This document shows, piece after piece, positions 24,808 through 34,055 of a stretch of DNA of 64,000 bases (the first letter of the stretch is position 1; every line of letters begins with the position of its first letter). The DNA is from Denitrovibrio acetiphilus DSM 12809. Its GTDB lineage: Bacteria; Chrysiogenota; Deferribacteres; Deferribacterales; Geovibrionaceae. A program made the position numbers and the translations under genes. Below the pieces are notes generated by a model, which made no database searches, had not been told where the DNA came from, and saw only the letters and a program-made list of their open reading frames with translations. The stretch covers positions 2,852,001 through 2,916,000 of the forward strand of contig NC_013943.1 in NCBI RefSeq assembly GCF_000025725.1, given 5' to 3'.

Positions 24808-25939
24808 TATAACATCCGGAATTGCCGGCGATATGTCTTTAGCAGTTCTTTATGGATTAGGACTGAACCTCAGCGAAATTGAAACACTTGTAGATAAAAT
24901 AGCAGGTGTACAGATAACAATCATACCGGAAAGGGTCTCTGTGAACGGAATAGACGCCACACGTCTGAACATTAAGCTGCCCCACGAACACGCCCACAGG
25001 AAATTGTCAGATATCAGGAATATGATAGAAAAAGCTGACCTGCCGGATAAGGTGAAAAATGATGCGATCGGCATTTTTCAAATCATCGCAGAGGCTGAAG
25101 GGGCTGTCCACGGCAAAACCGTAGATGATGTTCACTTCCACGAAATCGGCGCTCTGGATTCTATACTGGATATAGTCGGGTTTGTATATGGAGTACATAG
25201 ACTGGGGATTGATAAGATAACAGCTTCGAAACCTGTTCTCGGGAGCGGTTTTGTCAAGTGTGCACACGGGAAAGTCCCTGTGCCTGCCCCTGCCACATTA
25301 AAGATTCTGGAGGGTGTTGCAGTTAAAAGGACTGACGAACCAAACGAACTAACCACCCCGACAGGAGCAGCAATCCTTAAATATTACGTCTCTGACTTTT
25401 CAACAGAATATGAAGGTGAAATTGCCGGTTCAGCTTATTCGACAGGAACCATCACACTCAAAACCATGCCTAACATCCTGCGGGGCACTCTCATAAAAAA
25501 TCAGTCTGCAAAAGAGCAGATTACCGTTATCGAAACAAACATCGATGACTGTTCCGGTGAAGTGATAGGAGCACTTTTTGATAAGCTGAAGAACGTCTCT
25601 CTGGACGTATTCTGCACACCCCTTACAGGTAAAAAGAACAGACCTGCGGTACAAATCACCGTCCTTTGTACCGATAAAAATATTGATGATGTAGCAGAAA
25701 TTCTGTTCAGGCATTCATCCACGGCAGGGTTAAGGTATCACAAAACAGACAGAATCATTATGGACAGAAAAATTGTCCAGACGGATGTCAGAGGCGAAAA
25801 AGTTGACGTGAAAGTTTTAAGTTATAAGAACATCAGAAAATACAGCCCGGAATGGTCAGCCTGTGAGAAAGCCTCCGTAAAGCTAGGGCTATCGGCTTTT
25901 GAAGTCTATGATCTGGCAAAAGCATCAATGCTTGATTAA
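24779..25939 (+). CDS. larC: LarC-type nickel insertion protein for the nickel-pincer cofactor
   Basis: LarC uses CTP to insert nickel into the pyridinium-dithiocarboxylate cofactor of lactate racemase and related enzymes. Family features are the N-terminus 'HFDITSGIAGDM', 'VHGKTVDDVHFHEIGALDS' with the metal-binding His and Glu, 'PVLGSGFVKCAHGKVPVPAPA', 'TPTGAAIL' and 'ETNIDDCSGE'. It is one continuous frame of 386 residues, so no frameshift is needed for full-length protein, unlike in Lactiplantibacillus. No larB, larE or larA is in the window. Confidence 0.92.
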   Translation: MCVNTTLHFDITSGIAGDMSLAVLYGLGLNLSEIETLVDKIAGVQITIIPERVSVNGIDATRLNIKLPHEHAHRKLSDIRNMIEKADLPDKVKNDAIGIFQIIAEAEGAVHGKTVDDVHFHEIGALDSILDIVGFVYGVHRLGIDKITASKPVLGSGFVKCAHGKVPVPAPATLKILEGVAVKRTDEPNELTTPTGAAILKYYVSDFSTEYEGEIAGSAYSTGTITLKTMPNILRGTLIKNQSAKEQITVIETNIDDCSGEVIGALFDKLKNVSLDVFCTPLTGKKNRPAVQITVLCTDKNIDDVAEILFRHSSTAGLRYHKTDRIIMDRKIVQTDVRGEKVDVKVLSYKNIRKYSPEWSACEKASVKLGLSAFEVYDLAKASMLD

Positions 25940-25945
25940 GCTTTT
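25918..25945. terminator. Possible bidirectional terminator between larC and the HPt gene
   Basis: AAAAGC-ATCAA, a three-base loop, and TTGAT-(TAA)-GCTTTT form a stem with a small bulge, flanked by A and T runs on the two sides. It spans the overlapping convergent gene ends, a suitable place for a shared terminator. The stem is AT-rich and interrupted, so the call is weak. Confidence 0.35.
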
Positions 25946-26263
25946 GAACTCACCATAGCAGGACTCGATCTCTGTCAGCAGGCGGGTAGTGAGAGCCTTA
26001 TCATTTTTGTCAGCATTCTGCATTTCAGAGCAAAGAGCACAAAGCTCGTCCACCATCATATTTGCCGCAGCGCCTTTCATCTTGTGGGCGTAATGTTTTA
26101 TGAATTCCGGTTCTGAATCTGCAACAGACCTGCTCAGATTTAATATCTCTTCATCCATCACATTAATAAATTCTTCAAGAAGCATCTCCATAGTGTCTAT
26201 GTCCAGCCCTATTTCTACCCCGACTTTTTTTAAATTATAATTTTTAATCTGCGTCATCTCCAC
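25925..26263 (-). CDS. Histidine phosphotransfer (HPt) protein
   Basis: This is a small helical phosphotransfer protein of 112 residues. The phospho-accepting His lies in 'HYAHKMKGAAANMMVDEL', matching the HPt pattern H-x-x-K-G-A/S-A. It is the last gene of the chemosensory operon and overlaps the receiver gene before it by 20 nt, suggesting the two exchange phosphate. Its 3' end overlaps larC by 15 nt on the opposite strand. Confidence 0.9.
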   Translation of the reverse strand: MEMTQIKNYNLKKVGVEIGLDIDTMEMLLEEFINVMDEEILNLSRSVADSEPEFIKHYAHKMKGAAANMMVDELCALCSEMQNADKNDKALTTRLLTEIESCYGEFKSLIKH

Positions 26264-26618
26264 TGCCTTTTTCCAGCATCTTCTGAATTGTTTCTATTTT
26301 GAAAGGTTTCGGCAGGAATTCATCAAAGATGCTCTGTTCGCCGATCTCGTCATCAGCAGAAATACAAACGATAAGAGGGCACTTACGCCCCTCAGCTTTA
26401 CAATCCTGCCTGATCATTGCAGCCGCTTCTGCCCCGCTCAGTTCGGGCATATTAAAGTCAAGAAAAACCATATTAAAATCCCTTTCCATGGCCAACTCAA
26501 CTGCCTCTGCCCCGTTTACTGCTGTCTGGCATGAGGCTCCGAATTTCTCAAGGAGCTTACATATCATAATACGATTAAGCTTATCATCTTCTGCCACAAG
26601 GACATTTATTACGTTCAA
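26244..26618 (-). CDS. Single-domain response regulator
   Basis: This 124-residue receiver has 'VAEDDKLNRIM' (acidic pair), the acceptor Asp in 'MVFLDFNMPELSG' and the Lys in 'FLPKPFKIE'. It starts at a TTG with AGGA shortly upstream, since no suitable ATG precedes the first strand. The sequence type resembles receivers that follow hybrid kinases more than classical CheY. It lies between the coiled-coil protein gene and the HPt gene. Confidence 0.9.
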   Translation of the reverse strand: MNVINVLVAEDDKLNRIMICKLLEKFGASCQTAVNGAEAVELAMERDFNMVFLDFNMPELSGAEAAAMIRQDCKAEGRKCPLIVCISADDEIGEQSIFDEFLPKPFKIETIQKMLEKGSGDDAD

Positions 26619-26628
26619 TTCCTACCGC

Positions 26629-28101
26629 CTAGAAAAATTCCACAGACGACTGGCTGTCTTCTGTGGCAAGAATATCTTTCAGCTCTGCCTCATTGCGCCC
26701 TCTTGTAAACTCGTCATCAGAGAGGATGTCATCTCCAAGACTGTTGTTAAACTCCATAAAAGCCTCCTGAACACTTTCGTTAAATTCAGAAAACAGGTCT
26801 ATGAGCTTACCTGTTGTGCTTTCAAAGAAGTTAAAGTATTTATCAGCCATAAATATCTCACGAAAGTTATTCAGCTCGCCGTCCAGGTCGAGGGTTTTCT
26901 GCATAACGTCCCCTCTTTTATTATCTGACTGAGCCTGACAAAGGCCGCTCATGTCGACCCTTGCCGTTTCGAAAGTGTTCATAAAATCATTTCTGAGATT
27001 TTCCCACATATCGATATTAGAGTGAAGCTTATCTATCAGCCCATTAAGTTCATCTTCTGTCTCATTCATGGAAACAACAACACTGCGCAGGCTTTCGTCA
27101 TTTATTCTTGCGACTTCCACAGCAGTAATAACAACAAGGTTACGAAAAGTTTTAGAGTGTTTGGCAAGAACCCCGACGCTCCCCCTTGTTTTATAGAGCA
27201 CAGCTCTTGTTTCATTTATGCTCTCACCAAGAGTGTCAATAGTGGTACATACATTATTTGATAATTCAGTAACACGTTTGAGTTCCGAACGGAGAATATT
27301 CGTTTTACTGGCTATGTTCTGCAAATCTGTATTAAAAGTGTATATAAAGTCACCCATAACAAGCTTTATCCCTTCCAGCTTGTCCTGAAGAGAATATTTG
27401 ATAAAATCCAGCTTTGCGGTCGCCTTTTCATATACACCGAAGATGAGCCCGGCTTCGTATGGGGTGTCGAAATCCGCCTTAGATACAGCCTCGTTTATTA
27501 TCTCCATCTCCTGCATAAATATATCGTGAAACTGAGAATTTTCTATAAGAACCGACACATCTGATGTAATGACAAAGTCCTCGACAGTTTCAACTTCGAA
27601 AGAGCTGTCTGTGGGGACAAGCTTATGCTCCACAAGATGATCTGCTACATTTTTGAATCTGGCGAACATGTCATTAAAATTAGATGAAATGATATCCAAC
27701 AGACTTTTAACAGTTGTGGAATATTTCTTGATCTCTTTGCTGATATGAGTGATAGTCGAACCCTTGTCGCCAAGTGCCATGGTTCTGCATATTGTATTAT
27801 ACGAGAGCAGTTCTAGCTCTTCTGTAATGGCAATGAAAGTCGATGTAGCCTCCACTATGTCCTGTTTCATCTTTTCCATGTTCAGGTTTTCGATTTTGCT
27901 GTTGATATCCTCAGAGATAACATTGATTACTTTGTCTGTCTCGCCGACAAAGCTCTCAGAGCCTTTCTGTATCTCTTCGCTGATCGCAAGCATATCTGTG
28001 AAGCTGTCAGTTCTGTGACCGACAATCTCATTGATTATTCCGACTATCTCGTAAAAACAATCATTGATCTCATTTTTCAGACTTTCAAATTTTACACTCA
28101 T
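26629..28101 (-). CDS. Unrecognised helical/coiled-coil protein of the chemosensory operon
   Basis: I do not recognise a named family. The 490-residue protein is almost wholly helical by composition, acidic, and has no membrane segment, no Walker motif and no receptor signalling tip. 'FIAITEELELLSYNTICRTMALGDKGSTITHISKEIKKYS' carries a weak echo of receptor-type '[21 protein letters not shown]...EI' spacing (about residues 95-135), so it could derive from a chemoreceptor that lost CheA/CheW contacts. It starts 1 nt after the receiver gene upstream in the operon. Possible roles are scaffold, adaptor or phosphatase for the nearby receivers, all inference. Confidence 0.75.
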   Translation of the reverse strand: MSVKFESLKNEINDCFYEIVGIINEIVGHRTDSFTDMLAISEEIQKGSESFVGETDKVINVISEDINSKIENLNMEKMKQDIVEATSTFIAITEELELLSYNTICRTMALGDKGSTITHISKEIKKYSTTVKSLLDIISSNFNDMFARFKNVADHLVEHKLVPTDSSFEVETVEDFVITSDVSVLIENSQFHDIFMQEMEIINEAVSKADFDTPYEAGLIFGVYEKATAKLDFIKYSLQDKLEGIKLVMGDFIYTFNTDLQNIASKTNILRSELKRVTELSNNVCTTIDTLGESINETRAVLYKTRGSVGVLAKHSKTFRNLVVITAVEVARINDESLRSVVVSMNETEDELNGLIDKLHSNIDMWENLRNDFMNTFETARVDMSGLCQAQSDNKRGDVMQKTLDLDGELNNFREIFMADKYFNFFESTTGKLIDLFSEFNESVQEAFMEFNNSLGDDILSDDEFTRGRNEAELKDILATEDSQSSVEFF

Positions 28102-28449
28102 TTAATTGATGATCTCCTTCAGAAGAGCTTCTGTAATAGGCTTGAACACCACACTGTCAAATCCCGCTCTCTCAAGCATAGACCTCTCGCTTATGTCGGC
28201 AGTGAGCGCAACGAGCTTACATTTCTGCCATTTACCATTCTGTTTCAGGTAGGATAAAACATCCACTCCTGTCTCTCCGGGAGAAAGTCTATAGTCTATC
28301 AGTGCAACATCAGGCTCAGAAAGCCCGTCCATCCTCTTTTGCAGATCTTCAAGGGATGTAGATGTAGTCACTTCGTATCCAAGATTATTTAATAATATTT
28401 TACACATTTTAAGATGCAGCTCATTGTCATCAACCACAAAAACTTTCAT
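28102..28449 (-). CDS. Single-domain response regulator
   Basis: This 115-residue receiver has 'VVDDNELHLKM' (acidic pair), the acceptor Asp in 'VALIDYRLSPGETG', 'LVALTADIS' with the Thr, and the Lys in 'VVFKPITEALL'. It lies 15 nt downstream of cheA, the usual place for a direct CheA substrate, and directly before the unrecognised coiled-coil gene. Confidence 0.93.
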   Translation of the reverse strand: MKVFVVDDNELHLKMCKILLNNLGYEVTTSTSLEDLQKRMDGLSEPDVALIDYRLSPGETGVDVLSYLKQNGKWQKCKLVALTADISERSMLERAGFDSVVFKPITEALLKEIIN

Positions 28450-28464
28450 AATAGACCTCTGATA

Positions 28465-31374
28465 TTAAAACAGCTTGTTAACATTAAGAACAAGCACCGC
28501 CTGACCGTCCCCCAGTATGGTAACTCCGCCTATGTAGTTCAGGTGAGAGAAATACTCAGGAACAGGCTTGATAGCAATGTCCATTCTGTTCAGCAGTTCA
28601 TCTACTATAATACCCGTTTTGCCGGCATCTGTAACTGTTATCACAACGCTGACCTCATCACTTAGCTCTTTATTCTCTCCTCCCAACAACTTAGACAGTT
28701 GAAAAAGAGGTAAAACATTCCCTCTGTAGTAGGTTCCTTTACCAAAATGAAGGTCTTTTACCTGCTCTTTCTCTATAATTATAGTTTCTGCTACATTTTC
28801 TATAGGAAAAGCATAAAACTCATCTTCGCCCATCTGAACCAGAAGCGAAGTAGACATACCGATGGTAACAGGGATCTTCATCGTTACCCGTGTGCCTTCA
28901 CCTTCAGAAGAAGAAACATCTATAAATCCTCCGACACTCGTTATGGAGCTTTTAACAACATCCATACCAACGCCCCGACCGGAGATATCAGTAACTTTCT
29001 CGGCTGTGGAAAACCCAGGAGCCAGTATAAACTGTATTATCTCCTTTTCTGTGAGATTCGCTCCATCAGGGACAAGCCCTTTGCTGACAGCTTTTTCCAG
29101 CACTTTGCCGCAGTTAATACCTCTGCCGTCATCAATCACTTCGATATAAACAAAACTCCCTTCATTATATGCTTTGAGAATAAGGCTTCCGGTTTCATAC
29201 TTGCCCGAAGCTGTTCGTTCCGCAGCGCTTTCAAGACCGTGATCACAAGCATTACGAACAAGATGAACAAGCGGATCTGAAAGGATATCAGCAATTTTTT
29301 TATCTATCTCTGTATCTTCCCCGATAATCCTCAGATCCATAGTTTTATTCTGCTTGCGGGAGATATCTCTCACCACACGGGGGAATTTATTAAATATCTG
29401 TTTGATCGGAACCATCCGCAGGGAGAGGATATCACGCTGCAAATCCTGTGATATTCTTGCGATCAGGTTCGAGTTATCTTTGAAGTCCTTCACAAGACTC
29501 GTTGGGAGGTCATAGTCTTTTATCAGCTTCTGCATCATGTATTCATATGCGTTCTTTGCTACTACAAGCTCACCTATTGTATTTGTGAATTTGTCTATCT
29601 TTTCCTGGTCGACTTTCATCGACTGAGAGAATTTCTCTTTTGCAACAACAGGTTCGGGTGACGGTTCCGGCTCTGCAACCACAGCAGCCGGTGCAGTATT
29701 TTCAGATGCTTTCATGATATTCTGTTTTTTCAGAACCATGTCTAGTTCGTCCTTATCCAACTTACCCTGATCGACAAGTATCTCGCCTATCTTTTTCTGC
29801 TGGGATTTCGCGTGTTCAACTTCTTCCACGGTGACCTTGCCTGATTCAACCAGCAGTTCCCCAAGCTTTTTCGGAGGCGACTTCAGCTGAGTGATATAGC
29901 TCTTTATAGAACTCAGTACAGCATCATAGTCTTTGCCACGGCTGACATCCGACTCAAACGCAACTGCAAGTTCAGTGAGGTCTTTAAAACCTATAAATTT
30001 AGCCGCATTGCGCAGTCCCGCAGCGGCTCTCTGTCTCATCTGCATTCCCGCAGGCACACTCTCGGCCAGCTCTATCATCTCCATAAACTGATCAACCTGT
30101 CCGAGGAAAATCTTTACTTCATCTGTGATCGCAGGCGTATTCTGAACCTGAAGAGTAATGGTATTAGTCAGGTCATGAAGCATGGTATAAGTTTCCGGCA
30201 GGCACGGTTTTTCCTTGTTTAGTAAAGCATTTATCACAGCCTTCACATCAGAGATTATGTTTAGGATAAATTCTGCTGCCCTATTGTCAAAAACCACAGA
30301 GCCTTCACGCACTTTATCAAGCATATTTTCAACGAGATGGGCGTATTTCTCCATAAAAGAGAAACCGACATACCCGCTGTCGCCTTTGATATTGTGAAAA
30401 ACACGGAAAATGTTATCAACAGCCTCTTTGCTGCCGATACCAGTCTTCTCTATTTCTATCAGATAGTTTTCTATAGACTCAAAATAGTCCTCTATCCCTG
30501 CGGCAAGCTCTGCGAGCATCTCTGTATCTATCCCTTCAGTCGCAACATGACTTTCAGGTCTTTCATCTGTTTCCATTATCATAGAGGTTTTGCTTTCAGG
30601 CTGTCCCGCCTCATCATCAAGAGAGATTTCGTGAACTTCAACAGTGTCAGGGTCAAACGCAAGGTCTGTTATCTCATTCAAAGAAGCATCACTTATGATG
30701 TATATATCCGGTCTGAGATAAAGCTTGTACGGTTCAATCTGCTCTGTCTCCGGTATCCCTTCTGTATCTGTTACAGCGATAAAAACATCTGAGATGTTCC
30801 GTAGATTAGAATAAAGTGTAAGCGGGTCATATCCGTTTTCAAGCATCTCATCTGTGAACTTAACATTAACCCTGTACGGTTTCCCAAACCCGGGGTGTCT
30901 GCTTATCAGCTCTTTTTTTATTGCTGTGTCCACTTTTACAACAGCCTCCGGCAGCCTGTCCGCATCAGCCTCCACCGCACAGATCATGCCATCGTCCGCT
31001 CTGCTTTCAAACTGAGCAGTAATTCCAGACAGGTCTTTATTATATTCCTTCCTATCTCTCGCATAGTCCACCATCTCAAAGAGAGTGTCTATCCCCTTAA
31101 GAAGAAGGTCTGTAATGTCTGCATTTATTTTCAATTCACCAGTTCTGAGTTTATCCAGCATAGTTTCAAGATGGTGGGAGAACTCAGATATTCCGTCAAA
31201 GCCGAAACCGCCGGCACTACCTTTTATAGTATGTATACACCTGAAAACCGCATTAAAAAGCTCAAGATCACCGCCTGACTCGGCACGGAGGATATTTTCA
31301 TTCGCCTCTTCAAGGAGATCTGCAGCTTCATCTAAAAACCCTAACTTAAATTTTTCTATGTCTATATGGGGCAT
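28465..31374 (-). CDS. cheA: CheA-type histidine kinase with multiple HPt domains and MshEN-like repeats
   Basis: This is the central kinase of the operon, about 969 residues from the ATG at 31374 (GGAG upstream). In order: HPt 1 with His in 'CIHTIKGSAGGFGF' (about residue 48); a P2-like region ('YRVNVKFTDEMLENGYDPL'); HPt 2 with His in 'VFHNIKGDSGYVGF' (about 320); a third HPt-like bundle whose His is missing ('LRNAAKFIGFKDLTELA'); two tandem MshEN-like repeats ('LGELLVESGKVT', 'IGEILVDQGKLD', about 500-555); dimerisation helices; a HATPase domain ('HLVRNACDHGLESA', 'IDDGRGI', 'GRGVGMDVV'); and a CheW-like domain. MshEN domains can bind c-di-GMP in pilus and secretion ATPases, so this kinase might be c-di-GMP-tuned (inference). 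Confidence 0.96.
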   Translation of the reverse strand: MPHIDIEKFKLGFLDEAADLLEEANENILRAESGGDLELFNAVFRCIHTIKGSAGGFGFDGISEFSHHLETMLDKLRTGELKINADITDLLLKGIDTLFEMVDYARDRKEYNKDLSGITAQFESRADDGMICAVEADADRLPEAVVKVDTAIKKELISRHPGFGKPYRVNVKFTDEMLENGYDPLTLYSNLRNISDVFIAVTDTEGIPETEQIEPYKLYLRPDIYIISDASLNEITDLAFDPDTVEVHEISLDDEAGQPESKTSMIMETDERPESHVATEGIDTEMLAELAAGIEDYFESIENYLIEIEKTGIGSKEAVDNIFRVFHNIKGDSGYVGFSFMEKYAHLVENMLDKVREGSVVFDNRAAEFILNIISDVKAVINALLNKEKPCLPETYTMLHDLTNTITLQVQNTPAITDEVKIFLGQVDQFMEMIELAESVPAGMQMRQRAAAGLRNAAKFIGFKDLTELAVAFESDVSRGKDYDAVLSSIKSYITQLKSPPKKLGELLVESGKVTVEEVEHAKSQQKKIGEILVDQGKLDKDELDMVLKKQNIMKASENTAPAAVVAEPEPSPEPVVAKEKFSQSMKVDQEKIDKFTNTIGELVVAKNAYEYMMQKLIKDYDLPTSLVKDFKDNSNLIARISQDLQRDILSLRMVPIKQIFNKFPRVVRDISRKQNKTMDLRIIGEDTEIDKKIADILSDPLVHLVRNACDHGLESAAERTASGKYETGSLILKAYNEGSFVYIEVIDDGRGINCGKVLEKAVSKGLVPDGANLTEKEIIQFILAPGFSTAEKVTDISGRGVGMDVVKSSITSVGGFIDVSSSEGEGTRVTMKIPVTIGMSTSLLVQMGEDEFYAFPIENVAETIIIEKEQVKDLHFGKGTYYRGNVLPLFQLSKLLGGENKELSDEVSVVITVTDAGKTGIIVDELLNRMDIAIKPVPEYFSHLNYIGGVTILGDGQAVLVLNVNKLF

Positions 31375-31390
31375 AGCAAACTCCAACTCT

Positions 31391-31756
31391 CTACATTATG
31401 CCGAGAAGCATTTTTATGTTCATGATCAGGTCATCCGGCTTAACAGGTTTTGTAATATAGAGGTTTGCACCGGACTCGTACCCCTTCTGCCTGTTTTCGA
31501 TCTCTTCCTGTGTTGTAATAATAATTACAGGTGTTTCCTTTCCAGTTTTTCTGAATTCCTCAATGAAAGTTATTCCGTCCATCCTGGGCATATTCAGGTC
31601 GCAAAGCATGAGGGCATAGTTGGTTTTCATGGATTTCTCCAGAGCATCCATCCCGTCTATCGCTCCATCTGCATCAAACCCTGCTGATTTCAGGATATTA
31701 CTGTGAAAGTGCCTCACCATGTCCGAATCATCAATTACCAGCACCTTAATTGCCAT
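31391..31756 (-). CDS. cheY: CheY-like response regulator
   Basis: This receiver of about 121 residues has 'VIDDSDMVRHFH' (acidic pair), the acceptor Asp in 'LMLCDLNMPRMDG', 'IIITTQEE' with the Thr, and the Lys in 'YITKPVKPDDL'. The start is taken as the ATG at 31756 with AAGGGGT upstream, not an upstream codon inside cheR. It sits between cheR and cheA. Confidence 0.93.
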   Translation of the reverse strand: MAIKVLVIDDSDMVRHFHSNILKSAGFDADGAIDGMDALEKSMKTNYALMLCDLNMPRMDGITFIEEFRKTGKETPVIIITTQEEIENRQKGYESGANLYITKPVKPDDLIMNIKMLLGIM

Positions 31757-31760
31757 CTTG

Positions 31761-32588
31761 TTACCCCTTGAAATAAACCACATTTGAACCGAAACGTTTC
31801 ACTTTAAAGGCGGTGGTTATGCGCCCGACAGACTCACTGTGTCCCAGAAAGATATATCCGCCCTGATTCAGCGATATATAAAAATGGTCTACTACCTGCT
31901 TTCTGGATATATCATCAAAGTATATCAAAACGTTTCTGCAAAATACAAAGTCGTAATTTCTTTTTGTTCTCATAGACATCCTGTCCATAAGGTTCAGATG
32001 CTCGAAAGTAACCATATCCCTCACCTGTCTCACAGGGAGATAGCGCCCACGAACCACTTCAAAATATTTTCTAAGATAGGCATCAGGAACGTCTTTAATA
32101 CTCCTGTCGTCATACATTGCCGTTTCTGCCTTATCCAGAACAACCTCGTCAATATCCCCAGCATGTATCTGTACATCCCAGTCATCCACATTATCAAGCA
32201 TCTCTCTGATTATGATCGCGAGGGTATAGGGCTCTTCACCTGTGGAACAGCCGGCAGACCATATACGAAGGGATCTGTCACCTCGTTTTATCTTCGCCTC
32301 TGTTATCTCCTGCAGACAATGCTCTGCAAAAGTTTCAAGAGTATTAAACTCACGAAAAAAATATGTTTCATTAACTGTCAGCAGATTCATAAGTTCCTGC
32401 ATTTCAGTACCGTCATCTTTAAATTTCAGATAACGCAGATAATCCCGCAGGTCATCCATGTGCATCTCTTCGAGACGTCTGGCGACACGCTTGTTAATGA
32501 AATACATCTTCTTTGTTTCAAACTTTATCCCTGACTTTTTGTAAATAAACGCTGTCAGATCATTAAAATCGTCTGAATTTATGTGCAT
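31761..32588 (-). CDS. cheR: CheR chemoreceptor methyltransferase
   Basis: CheR methylates receptor glutamates with SAM. The N-terminal helical domain is followed by 'LLTVNETYFFREF', the SAM site 'RIWSAGCSTGEEPYTLAI', and 'DFVFCRNVLIYFDDISRK', all diagnostic. Its 275 residues are normal. The only receptor in the operon is the soluble protein at 36966, so this CheR probably acts on it. No C-terminal tetratricopeptide or tether-binding extension is present. Confidence 0.97.
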   Translation of the reverse strand: MHINSDDFNDLTAFIYKKSGIKFETKKMYFINKRVARRLEEMHMDDLRDYLRYLKFKDDGTEMQELMNLLTVNETYFFREFNTLETFAEHCLQEITEAKIKRGDRSLRIWSAGCSTGEEPYTLAIIIREMLDNVDDWDVQIHAGDIDEVVLDKAETAMYDDRSIKDVPDAYLRKYFEVVRGRYLPVRQVRDMVTFEHLNLMDRMSMRTKRNYDFVFCRNVLIYFDDISRKQVVDHFYISLNQGGYIFLGHSESVGRITTAFKVKRFGSNVVYFKG

Positions 32589-32598
32589 AATTAAAGTT

Positions 32599-33660
32599 TT
32601 ACCCCTTTATGCTTTCAAGCAGAGCTGTCAGGGTTCTGCTGTGTTCCCCGTCTGCCAGCTTCAGCTTCTTTTCGATCATCTTAACGGCTCTCGGTCTGTC
32701 TATATCCGCAAGATGCTCCAGCGCAGTAAGTGCGATGTCCTCGCTGTCGTCTGCGGCAAGTTCTTCATAAAGGCTCTCTTTGCTGGATATATCCAGCTTT
32801 GAAACTATGTATAAGAATGTCAGCCGCTCTTCAGCGTATCCGTTCAGATTTTTCAGATTGTTCAGCATGAATTTAGTATGGATCTCATCCAATCTATGTA
32901 TGTTCTCTCTTGAGATGATTTTGAGTATCCCATTTGATATCTCTCTGAAATACATAGTGTTTTTATTATTCAAAAAGGAAAGGAGGAACTCCAGATGTCT
33001 TGAGCCGCCTTTTTCTCCGGCAAGCCTTATCACACTGGGCTTATAAAAACTGTCCATCCCGCCGGCACCGAGGACAGCAAGAACTCTGTCAACATTATCG
33101 GGGCTGCCCATAATGGTTAAAGTCTCCAAACAAGCAGAACGAACCATAGGCTCTGTGCTCGTCTCAAATATCTCCATAACATCATTAAGGGATTCTTCAT
33201 CATATATTTTGCCGAGATATTCTATAGCTGTAATCATAACATTAGGCGCCTTATCACGCAGCGCAGCACGCAAGGCAGGGATAGAATATTTAGAGCTTGT
33301 AGCAACAAGGCTGTCCAGAATCAGCTTTCTCACTTCTTTATTTTCGTGATCCATTATGGAAGTAAGAAATGCAACCGCCTCTTCACCTTTTGAGCCGAAA
33401 ATCTCGATTATACAGTTTCTCACATAAGCATCAGTAGATTCAAAATATCTGGATATCTCTTTAAAATAGTCGGAGATATCAAGCACTTTAAGCCCCTCTA
33501 CAATAAGCTCACGGACAAGCCTGCTCTGCTCTTTCTCAAGGTGAGCAATAATGTCAGGGTAGAGTTTTTCTTCCTTGAGAGCGATCACATCCTCAACAGC
33601 ATATATACGCTGTGTTTCATCATCACCACTTAAAACTGCGAGCAGTCCTTCTCTTTCCAC
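32599..33660 (-). CDS. HEAT-repeat protein of the chemosensory operon
   Basis: The protein of about 353 residues is made of repeated helical pairs with HEAT/Armadillo-like signatures, such as 'ALRDKAPNVMITAIEYLGKI', 'STEPMVRSACLETLTIMG' and 'DSEDIALTALEHLADI'. Such solenoids bind proteins and have no enzymatic motif. I prefer the GTG at 33660, which has AGGAGG five bases upstream, to the GTG at 33693, which overlaps the preceding stop but lacks a ribosome site. HEAT proteins occur in some chemosensory operons of environmental bacteria, with unclear function. Confidence 0.85.
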   Translation of the reverse strand: MEREGLLAVLSGDDETQRIYAVEDVIALKEEKLYPDIIAHLEKEQSRLVRELIVEGLKVLDISDYFKEISRYFESTDAYVRNCIIEIFGSKGEEAVAFLTSIMDHENKEVRKLILDSLVATSSKYSIPALRAALRDKAPNVMITAIEYLGKIYDEESLNDVMEIFETSTEPMVRSACLETLTIMGSPDNVDRVLAVLGAGGMDSFYKPSVIRLAGEKGGSRHLEFLLSFLNNKNTMYFREISNGILKIISRENIHRLDEIHTKFMLNNLKNLNGYAEERLTFLYIVSKLDISSKESLYEELAADDSEDIALTALEHLADIDRPRAVKMIEKKLKLADGEHSRTLTALLESIKG

Positions 33661-33689
33661 TACAGCCTCCTGATTAGTATGCCGACTAA

Positions 33690-34055
33690 TCACCCAATAA
33701 TCTTTTTCACGACAGCAAGCAGATCGTTCGGTTTAAAGGGTTTCACAATCCATGCCTTTGCTCCTGCCTTTCTCCCTTCTTCTTTTATGCCCGCCTGAGA
33801 TTCGGTGGTCAGCATGATAACAGGGGTAAACTTATGCTTTGAGCTGGCTTTAACCTCTTTAAGAAAAGTGATGCCGTCCATATTAGGCATATTCACATCA
33901 GAAACAATCAGGTTAAATCTCCCCTCTGCATCCAGTTTTTTCAAAGCATCAACCCCGTCTCTGGCGTCCACAACGTCATAGCCGGAAGCTTTCAGTGTGG
34001 CAGCCACAAGCTGTCTCATTGTTATAGCATCATCAACAATAAGAATCTTCTTCAT
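33690..34055 (-). CDS. cheY: CheY-like response regulator
   Basis: This is a 121-residue receiver of classical CheY type: 'IVDDAITMRQLV' (acidic pair), acceptor Asp in 'LIVSDVNMPNMDG', 'VIMLTTESQ' with the Thr, and the Lys in 'WIVKPFKPNDLL'. It shares one base with the STAS gene start/stop junction upstream, so the two are translationally coupled. Confidence 0.95.
   Translation of the reverse strand: MKKILIVDDAITMRQLVAATLKASGYDVVDARDGVDALKKLDAEGRFNLIVSDVNMPNMDGITFLKEVKASSKHKFTPVIMLTTESQAGIKEEGRKAGAKAWIVKPFKPNDLLAVVKKIIG

Noticed and set aside
24779-25939. Frameshifted larC1/larC2 arrangement
   Set aside because: The gene is one continuous frame covering both LarC halves.
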